Positions 1 through 9,940 of a stretch of 28,872 bases of DNA are shown piece by piece (position 1 is the stretch's first letter; each line of letters starts with the position of its first letter). The DNA comes from Paulinella micropora (lineage: Eukaryota > Cercozoa > Imbricatea > Euglyphida). The translations under genes and the position numbers were made by a program. The stretch spans positions 515,701-544,572 of the forward strand of contig BJOX01000192.1 of NCBI GenBank assembly GCA_009731375.1, given 5' to 3'. The notes beneath the pieces were generated by a model. The model searched no databases. It saw only the letters and a list, made by a program, of their open reading frames with translations, and was not told the DNA's origin.

Positions 1-870
<870 letters not shown>

Positions 871-897
871 ATGCTATGTAAACGACTATGCATGTAC

Positions 898-954
898 GTA
901 CGTATGTATGTATGTATGTATGTATGTATGTATGTATGTCTGTATGTATGTCTG

Positions 955-985
<31 letters not shown>

Positions 986-1215
986 TGTACGTATATATGT
1001 ATGTATGTATGCATGTGTATGTGTGTGTGTGTGTGTGTGCGTTTGTGCGTACGTTTGTGTGAGTGTGTGTGTGTGTGCGTTTGTGTGGTGTGTGTGTGTG
1101 TGTATTTGTGTGTGTGTGTGTGCGTTTGTGCGTGCGTTTTTGTGTGTGTGTGTGTGTGCGTTTGTGTGTGTGTGTGTGTATGTGGGTGTGTGTGTGTGTG
1201 TGTGTGTATTTATAT
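898..1215. repeat. (GTAT)n followed by (GT)n microsatellite
   Basis: A tetranucleotide GTAT tract (about 900-1015) passes into an imperfect GT tract with TTTGTGCG interruptions (about 1016-1210). No coding signal. Confidence 0.95.
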
Positions 1216-1283
1216 AAGCGTACGTGGGTGTATGAAGATAGATATGCATGCATGAATGTGTTTAGTATTTAGGTACGTAGACG

Positions 1284-1305
1284 AGAGAGAGAGAGCGAGA
1301 GAGAT

Positions 1306-1355
<50 letters not shown>

Positions 1356-1463
1356 TTCTATTGAATGATAGCGAGCAGCAACCATACGAAAACGATGAGA
1401 AAGATAGGTGTGTGTGTGTGTGTATTTTGTTATGCATTCGTGAGAGTCTGCTGTGCGTGTTTC

Positions 1464-1496
<33 letters not shown>

Positions 1497-1506
1497 AATA
1501 AATAAA

Positions 1507-1537
<31 letters not shown>

Positions 1538-1587
1538 AAAGAAAGAAAGAAAGAAAGAAAGAAAAGAAAGAAAGCAAGCAAGAAAGC

Positions 1588-1642
<55 letters not shown>

Positions 1643-1671
1643 CAAACAAGCAAGCAAGAAAGCAAGAAAGC

Positions 1672-1735
<64 letters not shown>

Positions 1736-1748
1736 AAGAGAAAGAGAG

Positions 1749-1830
<82 letters not shown>

Positions 1831-1847
1831 CAAGAAAGCAAGAAAGC

Positions 1848-1899
<52 letters not shown>

Positions 1900-1912
1900 T
1901 AGAGAGAGAGAC
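1284..1912. repeat. (GA)n, (AAAT)n and (GAAA)n microsatellites
   Basis: GA repeats at 1284-1350 and 1478-1496, AAAT units at 1497-1540, then a long GAAA tract to about 1880 with scattered GCAA variants and a closing GA run. A short non-repeat island at 1351-1477 shows no recognisable gene. Confidence 0.95.
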
Positions 1913-1974
1913 ATTTGCGAAGTCAGCTGCGGTGAGTTCCTCGGTCATTCTGTCCTAGCTCAGCAAAGCGAGGG

Positions 1975-1989
1975 AGGGAGCGAGGGAAA

Positions 1990-2033
<44 letters not shown>

Positions 2034-2301
2034 GAGGGTGGGGGNNNNNNNNNNNNNNNNNNNNNNNNNNNNNNNNNNNNNNNNNNNNNNNNNNNNNNNN
2101 NNNNNNNNNNNNNNNNNNNNNNNNNNNNNNNNNNNNNNNNNNNNNNNNNNNNNNNNNNNNNNNNNNNNNNNNNNNNNNNNNNNNNNNNNNNNNNNNNNNN
2201 NNNNNNNNNNNNNNNNNNNNNNNNNNNNNNNNNNNNNNNNNNNNNNNNNNNNNNNNNNNNNNNNNNNNNNNNNNNNNNNNNNNNNNNNNNNNNNNNNNNN
2301 N

Positions 2302-2343
<42 letters not shown>

Positions 2344-2401
2344 GAGAGAGAGAGAGTGAGTGAGAGAGAGAGAGATCAGAGAGATAGAGAGAGAGAGAGA
2401 G

Positions 2402-2466
<65 letters not shown>

Positions 2467-2570
2467 AAGAGAGAGAGAGAGGGAGGGAGGGAGTAAGGGG
2501 GGGGGGGGTGCTCTTTCACTCACTCTTTCACTCACTCTTTCACTCTCTCTCACTCACTTTCACTCACTCA
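1975..2570. repeat. (GA)n tract with assembly gap, then a 12-bp tandem repeat
   Basis: GA repeats flank a 257-base N run (2045-2301) and continue with GAAA interruptions to 2493. A G run follows, then about four imperfect copies of a 12-bp unit CTCTTTCACTCA at 2511-2570. The gap lies wholly inside the GA repeat, so its true size is uncertain. Confidence 0.9.
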
Positions 2571-3060
2571 TGATTTACGTTTGTGATCTTTGTGTTTTGT
2601 GAAGGTACTTTGCGATTACCTTGTTATCTTTCATTTGTTTTGTGCTGCTCCGTGTGTTTTGATTTCTAACTGCGAAAACTCGAAAAGAAATCCATGCAAA
2701 AAAAATTGTAGCCACAGTTAGATCTGATACGAGTTTTCATTGCTTTCTTTTTCTAGCAAATCACTGGCATCAGATAGGAATCGGTGCCACCCAGAACCAC
2801 TTTTGTACCAATTTCCAGAAATGCCACAAAAATTTCTCGGCGGGTTGTGTACCGTGGAAAAGTTTTGATTCTGGATCCCTGCATAAAACAGCTTCCCTAA
2901 GACCTCTAGAATTCCGGTAACCACCTCGACCGTGTGTTGTGCTTGAATTGAAGGAGTAAGGGAGCCTCGGCCGAGCATAAGATTTGTTCGAGTTTTTGCA
3001 AAGACTAAGTTGCTGTGCTGTGCTGTGTTGGGGTGCACAGATTAACCAGCACCTTAACCA
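2571..3060. other. Unique sequence without a recognised gene
   Basis: Ordinary-composition DNA. A 106-residue minus-strand frame spans 2718-3038 but shows no domain or splice support. The end of this stretch could be the 5' leader of the candidate exon at 3061. Confidence 0.5.
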
Positions 3061-3223
3061 TGTCTCGTACCGCTGCTACCGCAGAACTTACCGCTGCTCC
3101 CGCTTCTCCCCTCTATGTTCGCATATCTGCCCGCTGCCCTTCTTGTGGTAAAGCCTCTCCTCATCCTCAGATTTGCAAGTATCGCGGTTGTTCATGTTTT
3201 CTTCCCCCCCCCCCCCCTTTTTT
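3061..3223 (+). CDS. Candidate first exon of a Cys-rich protein (partial)
   Basis: Unrecognised protein. An ATG at 3061 in good context (AACC before ATG) opens a frame beginning MSRTAATAEL. Further along are five Cys spaced C-x2-C-x9-C-x4-C-x-C, which could bind zinc. The frame runs into a C homopolymer, a T run and a 10-base gap at 3224, so its 3' boundary is lost. Two short downstream segments (4104-4179, 4293-4327) have matching splice phases and further Cys residues and might belong to the same gene. It could also be a relic exon of another transposon. The start and Cys pattern are seen; membership in one gene is inference. Confidence 0.35.
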
Positions 3224-3233
3224 NNNNNNNNNN
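3224..3233. other. Assembly gap (10 N)
   Basis: Ten N next to C and T homopolymers; probably an arbitrary-length placeholder. Confidence 0.98.
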
Positions 3234-3921
3234 AAGAAAAATGAAGAAGAGCCTAATTCAAATGAATTCTGGTTCCAAGGAACGACAGTACAAGCTCATA
3301 AGGAAATCTGAACTAAGGTTCAACAGAAAGCTGGAAAGAGTAATATAGAAGGGGCAAGAAAGAGGAAAAAGAATAGAAAGAAAGAAAGGAAAAAGGGATA
3401 AAGAAAAGCGAGGAAAAGAAGATAGAAGAACAAGAACAGTAAAGAAGGAAACTTTTTTATTACAGTAAACAAGGTTTAATGAGAAAAAGACGAAGGAAAA
3501 ATGAAGAGCCTAATTCAAATGAATTCTGTTCCAAGCAACTACAGTACAAGCTCATAAGGAAATCTTGAACTAAGGTTCAACAGAAAGCTCCTGGAAAGAG
3601 TAATATAGAAGGGGCAAGAATTTTTTTTTTTTTTACAGTAAGCAAGGTTTAATGAGGAAAGAAAAAGAGGAAACAAAGACGAACATTTTTTTTTTCTCAC
3701 AGCAAGGTTTAATGAAGAGACGAAAGAAAAAAAGAAGAGCCTAATTCAGAAGAATTCTGGTTCCAAGGAACAACAGTACAAGCTCATAAGGAAATCTGGA
3801 ACTAAGGTTCAACTTTTTATTATTATTTATTACAGTAAGCAAGGTTTAATGAGAAAAAGACGAAAGAAAAATGAAGAAGAGCCTAATTCAAATGATTTCT
3901 GGTTCCAAGGAACGACAGTAC

Positions 3922-3922
<1 letters not shown>
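3234..3922. repeat. Four diverged copies of a ~130-bp direct repeat
   Basis: A unit containing CAAGGTTTAATGAG, GAAGAGCCTAATTCAAATGA, TTCTGGTTCCAAGGAACGAC and CAAGCTCATAAGGAAATC recurs at about 3234-3353 (5' part lost to the gap), 3463-3620, 3700-3812 and 3833-3922, all in the same orientation. Spacers carry A-rich or T-rich runs. The fourth copy stops abruptly at a T tract. No coding function is evident. Confidence 0.85.
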
Positions 3923-3923
<1 letters not shown>

Positions 3924-4020
<97 letters not shown>

Positions 4021-4030
4021 CTTTTTTTTC

Positions 4031-4099
<69 letters not shown>

Positions 4100-4100
4100 G
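3924..4100. repeat. Long T homopolymer followed by (TTG)n
   Basis: About 97 uninterrupted T at 3924-4020, more T with single C/A interruptions to 4063, then (GTT)n to about 4100. On the minus strand this reads as a (CAA)n then A tail, which would be compatible with a retroposition tail. Confidence 0.9.
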
Positions 4101-4103
4101 AAG

Positions 4104-4179
4104 GTCATGATGACATCACCGAAAACGAGCTTTTGGGCTACATCCAGTGCACTTGCTACAAGTGTGGGTGGGGACAATG
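4104..4179 (+). CDS. Candidate internal exon with Cys cluster
   Basis: The segment is bounded by an AAG acceptor at the end of the TTG tract and a GTAAAC donor at 4180. The frame that stays open includes C-x-C-x2-C followed by GWGQ. Its 3' phase (two bases over) matches the candidate exon at 4293-4327, where another Cys follows. Unrecognised; it may extend the Cys-rich gene starting at 3061. Low confidence because the exon is short and splice signals occur often by chance. Confidence 0.25.
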
Positions 4180-4292
4180 GTAAACCCTTTTCTCTTCGCT
4201 TTCTTACCGTGAAGCTTCCACCTTTGAGGAGTCCTCAATCCCAAATTTTTCCTGCACAGAGCATCACGGTTTTCTCTGTTCTTGTTTGGTAG

Positions 4293-4327
4293 GCCTTGCA
4301 TGGAAGGCAAGATGGAATTCTACCGCG
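4293..4327 (+). CDS. Candidate short exon downstream of the Cys-rich exon
   Basis: A 35-nt segment between a pyrimidine-rich TTTGGTAG acceptor and a GTTAGT donor. It joins the exon at 4104-4179 in an open frame (the first complete codons give PCMEGKMEFYR). Nothing downstream continues it convincingly. Confidence 0.2.
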
Positions 4328-5328
4328 GTTAGTTCATGGAAGATCCTAGGCAGAACTTGTACAATTTTCGAATTTTTCACGCCAACGTGGAGATCCTAGG
4401 CATCATCGTTCTTTAATTCACGGAACCTGAACCATTGTTGATTTTTCACACCTGCGTGGACATTTCGATTCATCAAGTGTTATGACAGTTAACCGCAGTC
4501 GCGATTCTGTTTTTTCTATTTATGAGGACGCGATCCTATTCCTAATAGTAGACGCTATCCGGATTTCCTGCGCCTTTTGACTTTTCGACCCTCCCTTAGT
4601 TTGAGTAGCATGTCAATTATTATACCCTGTACAAACGGAGAGGCACACCGCTCCCCGCGATCAATAGCGTCGCTGTTTTGCTGGGACTTGGTGGATACCT
4701 TCAGAAACCCGAAGTTTGAAAGAACAAGTGCAAATGCCAGTGTAAGTAAAACGTAAACAAAACAAAAGAAAACGAAAACAAAACAAAACAAAAGTTTCTA
4801 TCAATATTTATTTATTTATTTATTTACTCTTATTACCTGAAGTTTAATTATCATTTCAATACTGGATGTATTAATATTGTCCTGATGTTTTTTTTTTTTA
4901 GGGTTTTTTTTCTTTTTTTTTTTACCCGCTGGAGTCTATTTTTCAGTTTAATACTGGATTTTTACCGTGACGATGAGTTTAACGCAATTATCACACTTAT
5001 CAATCAGTAGTATAAGTTACCGGTAGTGGAGAAAAAAAACTTTCAAACGGGAAAGAAGTTTATATTATTAATAATAGCTAGTGTAGATGGTCGAGTCGTC
5101 TGCGTTTCAAGTGCACTTCTGTCCTGCACACGAGTCCGATTACCTGCATCTGCAAGTGACAGTCTTAACAGCCGGCCCAAACACTGACTAAGCCGTGCCC
5201 GGACTGCTAATTCTGAATTTTATTAATTGAAGTATTTATTAATAATCAAGTTAAATGTAATTACTTTTATGACTCCTTCCACAAAGTTAAGTGCGTGGCC
5301 GAATCGTTTTTACTACACTAGTATTGTA
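4328..5328. other. Intergenic sequence, no gene seen
   Basis: AT-rich unique DNA with short T runs (4890-4923). A 78-residue minus-strand frame at 4555-4791 has no supporting features. Confidence 0.6.
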
Positions 5329-5618
5329 TTACTGGGTACATTCAAGTGTCAAACTCAGCCATCGAATTTTAGTTAAGGGCCCGATTTCCTGAGATTAGCG
5401 GTCAGATTTCGAATTAGTGGTCAGAATTCAATTAGTTCAATTTAACTGCTATATACGTCCGCAAAATCTAAATCATTTTTGTGAAATGTTACCGTTGAAT
5501 TTAACTAATTTGAATTCTGGCCGCTAATATAAAATCTGACCGCTAACTTCTAATCTGAAATCTGATCCTTACTACTCAAATTTGATGGCTGAGTTTAACA
5601 CTTGAATGTACCCAGTAA
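5329..5618. mobile_element. Foldback MITE, 290 bp, TA flanks
   Basis: The ends are inverted repeats: TTACTGGGTACATTCAAGTG at the left and its complement at the right, extending with one-base differences through CTCAGCCATC. Internal segments also pair (TAGCGGTCAGATTT, GTCAGAATTCAA and neighbours against their complements near 5500-5555), so most of the element can fold into one long hairpin. Both ends abut TA (5327-5328 and 5619-5620), as expected for a Tc1/mariner-type target duplication. It has no coding capacity and would depend on a transposase elsewhere. Confidence 0.8.
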
Positions 5619-5674
5619 TATCAATGATTCTTATCAGACTAAGCACCTTAACGACCTGCCAAAACCTTTACCGT

Positions 5675-6191
5675 TGCACGACGTTTCGACTTCACTAACC
5701 AGTTTTCGATTTCGTTCAGAAATGATTTCAAATAATCAGTTTAAAGTTATTTTTAGCTATTGCTATTTTTCCTGTTCGTATTACCCTTTTCCCCCGATTT
5801 CCCCGTGAAAACGCTTTACGGGATGAACAAAAACGGAAAAAACACAATATCTAACTTGTCTTCCGTTGCCAGTCATTTTCGCCTTGAGGCTTCCCAAATC
5901 AATTCGGGGAATTTTCAAGTCCAACAACCCGACAGCTATCCGTTTATACTTGAAGACTCGCGACACTATCCGTTTGAGAACGGGAGACCTCACAATCTAC
6001 GTTCTACACTTGACCGTACGTTGCACCCAAGCCTGCCAAGAGTTCGAAATTACGTAAATAAACGAAGTGACCTCTCTACTATTTACTGGTATTTCACCTG
6101 CTCACACAGAATCAGGACTCAAGGTAGCCATAGTGTTCTTATTAAGAGTTCGTTGTATCTGCCTACTTGAAGAGTTGTATACAAACTCACA
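5675..6191 (+). repeat. 5' LTR of the gypsy-like element
   Basis: Begins TGCACGACGTTTCGACTTC and ends ACTCACA, with the TG...CA form of LTRs. It aligns along its whole length with 27085-27636, with scattered substitutions and small indels (for example an extra GTTCGT and a TACAAT block in the right copy). Open frames inside it occur in both LTRs by descent and are not genes. Confidence 0.85.
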
Positions 6192-6415
6192 ATTCGAATT
6201 TTTTTTTCCACTCAAGAGAAAACTACACACACAGAGTTGGAGTGTTCTGTCGACAGATAGATTTGGAAAAGCACTCTCCTTCATGGCTATACAATGACGT
6301 ATAAGGACAGAGGTAACCAAAACCACATATGTTTCGACAGATTGTTCACCTGCCGTTGCATTCTTGTGGCTTCCCTCTGCCCTCATACACACTATGCAGT
6401 CAACCAACATAGTAT
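6192..6415. other. Leader between 5' LTR and gag
   Basis: Starts ATTCGAATTTTTTTTTCC, which does not resemble a tRNA 3' end complement, so no primer binding site is assigned. No gene. Confidence 0.45.
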
Positions 6416-8328
6416 GTGTCTGGTTTTGTCGTTTTAGGGTCATCCCCTACCTACAGAGTGGAGAACACCTACCCCACTGCACACCGCCCCCTTCAGCTAC
6501 TGCTCTACGTTCTGGCTTGCTCCTGGTATATCTACATGTGGAACCAGTCACGTTACGACGACCCAGTATCTAAGTACAGCGAGCACAAGCGACGATGCTT
6601 GGACCCCTACCCCATCCTGGGCTCCCGTCCAGATACCCTACGTACCGACAAGAAGTTGCAAGAGGAAATCAAGGCTGGGAAGACTACTCGCCTTCACTCC
6701 AACCTCTCTCGCACTCAGACTATCCAATTTATCTACGATTTATTGACCAGCTATGTGAGCGACGTACGGGATATCCTACGAAAGAACCACAAGGACAAGG
6801 CTACATCGCTGCCCCAGGTCCCCATTTCCCCTCAAGCTAGCCTAGACCTTCTTCGTAATCCCGACTGGACCGACGCTGAAGTCCACGCCCATTACCTGGG
6901 ACCTACTGGCTCGCTAGCAGCTGCAGAGAAGCATTGGAATCAAATTGGCAACTTCATTCCTGTCGAAGTTTTTCACAACTACTACCCAGCCGCTGCTTCA
7001 GCTGCTGGATTGGCAGGACCACCATCGGCAGCTGCACTTTCGGGTATACCAATTGGCACTACATCGGCCCCAGCACCAACATCGACTGTTTCATCTGGTC
7101 CGTTGCCACTGGACGCTCTTCTGCACCAACATCGACTAGCTCATCTAGCTTGTTGCCCGCCAGCAGCTCTTCTACGTCGTCATCGGCCCCTGCATCCGCT
7201 GTGCTGACTCCGTTGACTCCGATATTGCCCTTGGGTCCAACCCCTACAGGCTCACCGACCCTTCGCCAGACTGTTCTACCCTTCATGCCCCCGATATCCA
7301 ACATGCCCTTCTCGTCCCCGGATTCTTCGTTTCCGCGAACTGGACGTCTCGCTCGAGCTGCGACTCCTGCCCCGCCACGTCCCCTGTACCACCACTGGCC
7401 GCTCTATTCGCTGGCAGGGCGAATGAACCGGTAAACCGACACGCTCCTCACGTCCCCGCAACGACCCAATGCACCCTTTGTCGAACAATCCTACGACGCT
7501 AACTTGCTCGCTTCAAGTTCGGTACTTAGCCCGACTACTTCACCTATTGCGGCCCTCATTGGTCCACCACAGACACCTGCACGTCAGCCACTAACTTCCG
7601 CACGAGGAACAGGGCGACCTGCACCAGCATTGCCCAGTTCAGGCGCTAGCACCCTTCCAACCATCCTGGAAATCCCTGCACCTGCAACCATTCCTCCGGT
7701 GATGGAAAGCAATGCCGCTCAAGATGCAGCAACAATCGCAAGAGAAGAAGCAGAACGTAAGGCCACCGAACAGGCCGAGGAAGTGGATCGACAACTTGCC
7801 GAGGAACTGGCACGACAACGGGAGGAAGAGGCCGAGGAACGGGCACAGGAACAAAAGGTGGGGGAGGTCGCCGAAGACAGCAACGGTAACGAAGGCGACG
7901 GCGAGACCGGCAGATTGCCAGACCAAGGCGCCAACCCCGCTGAACAATCACAACCAGAGCGCCCCGTTCGGGAGGTTCCTCTGGTGATGCAACTTCATCC
8001 CAATCTTCGCCGCCCCGCCGTACTACTACTCGCTCTAGTAACTCAGGCGCCACGTCGGGCTACCACATGCACATGTTATCACGCCCTTACGGATCTGTGC
8101 CCGCACGCCGCACCATGTTCGCGTTGTCGACCGTGATACCGACGCCGGACCAAGCTACCTTCGCACGCGAATTTGCGATCAACTACCATATCTCCAACAC
8201 GCCGATCCAGCTGGCCATCATGCACGCCATCAACAATGTTCGATTATGGGGAGATAAGGCTACGGTTGCCCTTATGGAAGCCTGTTGGGCTCGCCTCGTT
8301 CGCGTCACCGATTCTATTCAACAGGTAT
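6416..8328 (+). pseudogene. Gag-like region of the retrotransposon, left part
   Basis: A conceptual protein spread over three frames. One frame (6416 to about 7120) has a polar helical N-terminal part containing RYDDPVSKYSEHKRRC, then Ala/Pro/Ser/Thr-rich sequence. A second frame (about 7100-7434 and 7504 to about 7960) continues Ser/Pro/Thr-rich and then has a 50-residue Glu/Ala/Arg-rich coiled-coil-like stretch (REEAERKATEQAEE...). A third frame (about 7960-8328) carries a helical segment resembling the start of a retroelement capsid. At least two or three frame changes and a stop at 7432 argue for decay, though assembly indels could add to this. The third frame is interrupted at 8328 by the nested transposon and resumes in register after 22672. 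Gag identity is inferred from position and composition. Confidence 0.55.
8325..8328. repeat. Left copy of 4-bp target site duplication GTAT
   Basis: GTAT directly precedes the left TIR; the identical GTAT follows the right TIR at 22669-22672. Confidence 0.85.
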
Positions 8329-8470
8329 AACTTGGGATTCGCCCAACTGTAGTATGTACATTTTTCCCAAATTTTTCAAGGTTTGGACCGGTTTTTCTAA
8401 GACTTGCGAAACATGCTCAGAAATCATGGACAAGCTAGAAAATCATTTAAAAATTATATTAAAACATATT

Positions 8471-8480
8471 TTTATTTATT
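8471..8480 (-). promoter_or_regulatory. Overlapping AATAAA signals in the left TIR
   Basis: On the minus strand this reads AATAAATAAA, about 550 bases downstream of the transposase stop at 9028 and in its orientation. It could serve as the poly(A) signal. The mirror copy lies at 22517-22526 downstream of the second gene. The role is inferred from position. Confidence 0.4.
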
Positions 8481-8533
8481 TTACTTCAGTTTGACTTCAA
8501 TCTTTTTCATGGGTCGGTAAGGGTCCGGAACAG

Positions 8534-8540
8534 TATAAAA
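8534..8540 (+). promoter_or_regulatory. TATA-box-like site in the left TIR, reading inward
   Basis: TATAAAA within CCGGAACAGTATAAAAAGC; the right TIR carries the mirror copy at 22457-22463. If functional, each would drive transcription into the element, antisense to both genes. Position-based inference only. Confidence 0.3.
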
Positions 8541-8788
8541 AGCTGCTTTTTCCAAGTCATTTGGTGTCAAATGTGCTGAATTTCAACTGAAACACACGCA
8601 AACAGTGCAGCATTTTTTACTCTCACTGTTTTATGCAATAATTACTAATATTTGAGGACTTCCTAAGATGAGTTCTGACATAGACAAAAACTCACAAAAC
8701 ACGGCTTGGAATGATACTAAGACACGGCGCCTCTGACCAAAGTCCGAAACAGCATCAAACAGCCACGCATATTGCGGCGCAAGCGCAC

Positions 8789-9027
8789 GTTCAGTTTACA
8801 TCTATCTGCTAATACTTACTAAAGCTACTTAAATACATATTTCGTTCACATGAAGCGTGGTAATGAAATCCTACTTTAACTTAGTCAGATCAAGTCTAAA
8901 TCTTTGGTGACATGCGCGACGGCGATCTTCACCGGCACCTGCAAAAATAAATTACAAACTAGTACGAGTTAGTATCAGGAGAAGCAATTACCTGCTTACA
9001 AACATTGCAAGGAAAATGCACACTTAC
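8789..9027. other. Spacer between left TIR and transposase stop
   Basis: No gene. On the minus strand it contains a pyrimidine-rich TTTATTTTTGCAG acceptor-like site near 8942, and GTAAGT directly follows the stop codon, so a 3' UTR intron is possible. A segment TACTTTAACTTAGTCAGATC near 8872 resembles one near 22131 in the same orientation. Confidence 0.4.
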
Positions 9028-9940
9028 CTACATATCCTCGTTCTCCTCTGAACTTGCGTCACTATTGCTGACTGGGGGGCATTCACACATCTCACACACG
9101 CCCCCTCCTGTCTTGTTGATGAAGCGGCACGTGGGACGTGGACATTCCCACTCGCCTTCACTTAGAGCTCCTGGTAGTTCCTCAATCACAAGCTGGTGTC
9201 GTCTGCGTGGTGGCAGGCTTTTGCCATCCTCTTCACTCCGGGCGCGCTTGCGAGCACCGCCGCCCCCCCGTGCACTGCCTGCAACCCGGCGCCCTCGACG
9301 TCGACCTCCACGCCCTCCACGGCCTCTCGCGGGAGCTGCTGCTACAATGTGAAGTCATAACAGCTATGAACAAACGTATTCAAGTAAAGACAGGCTAATA
9401 TACCTGGCTCTGGCTCCTGCTCTGGGTCTGACTTTGGCTCTGGCTCTGACTCCTCTGCGTCGACTTCCATCTCCTCGTCGTACTCTGTGCTGGTTTCACT
9501 GTCGTCGCTGAGCGAGGGCCACTCACAAAGCTCGCATCGTTCCCCTCCTTGTTCGTTGAAAAAGTGACACGTGGGACATTCCCACGGACCGTCAGGGTTA
9601 GGAACTTTTGGTAGTTCCTTAACTGCAGGCTCGCGTCGTCTGCGTGATGGCAGGCTTCTGCCATCACCTTCACTCCGGGCGCGCTTGCGAGCTCGAGCTC
9701 CGCCTCTGCCCCGAGCACTGCCTGCAACGCGGCGCCCTCGACGTCGACCTCCACGTCTTCCACGGCCCCTCGCGGGAGCTGCTGCTACAGTCAGGGCAGC
9801 TATGAACAAAAGCACTCACGACAGGATAATATACCAGCCTGACGACCTCGACGTCCTCCACGGCCTCTCGCGGGAGCTGCTGCTACAATGTGAAGTCAGG
9901 ACAGCTATCAACAAACGCACTCAAGACAAGATAATATACC
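9028..9940 (-). other. Duplicated phase-1 exons: Arg/Gly-rich blocks and two RanBP2 zinc fingers
   Basis: Exons 9882-9835 (48 nt), 9784-9404 (381 nt) and 9341-9028 all begin with the same AAAPARGRG-type codons after near-identical introns (GTATATTA... to ...GTAGCAG), and all junctions are phase 1. The second and third exons each carry an intact RanBP2-type finger: W-x-C-x2-C-x3-N-x6-C-x2-C and W-x-C-x4-C-x3-N-x6-C-x2-C. The first copy is reduced to the Arg/Gly block. Such fingers bind single-stranded RNA or ubiquitin in known proteins; the target here is unknown. Acidic Glu/Pro/Ser repeats precede each intron. Confidence 0.78.

Larger units (their letters stand above)
8329..8788 (+). repeat. 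Left terminal inverted repeat (460 bp)
   Basis: Starts AACTTGGGATTCGCCCAACT and is the reverse complement of 22209-22668. Mismatches are seen in ATCATGGACAAG versus ATCACGGAGAAG (two), TTTTTCC versus TTTTTTC, TTTATGC versus TTTACGC, and GCATATTG versus GCACATTG. Similarity fades after GCGCAAGCGCAC, with a patchy match (TCTGCTAATACTTA) for about 30 bp more. Confidence 0.95.

Noticed and set aside
1210-1948. Long minus-strand Ser/Leu/Phe-rich frames
   Set aside because: Translations of GAAA and GA microsatellite.
2718-3038. 106-residue minus-strand frame
   Set aside because: No recognisable domain or splice support, and it lies where the plus-strand candidate gene would have its leader.
3234-3922. 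CRISPR-like array
   Set aside because: Repeats are about 130 bp, diverged and irregularly spaced, in a eukaryotic context.
4555-4791. 78-residue minus-strand frame with a hydrophobic start
   Set aside because: The hydrophobic part is a translated A/C-rich simple stretch (AACAAAAC units); no other support.
5329-5618. PIF/Harbinger-type TWA duplication for the MITE
   Set aside because: The left end has TTA and the right TAA, which are inverted and not direct; TA flanks outside TTACTGGG fit better.
5602-6297. Small frames within the 5' LTR
   Set aside because: Similar frames recur in the 3' LTR by repeat descent; indels between the LTRs break them and no motif is present.
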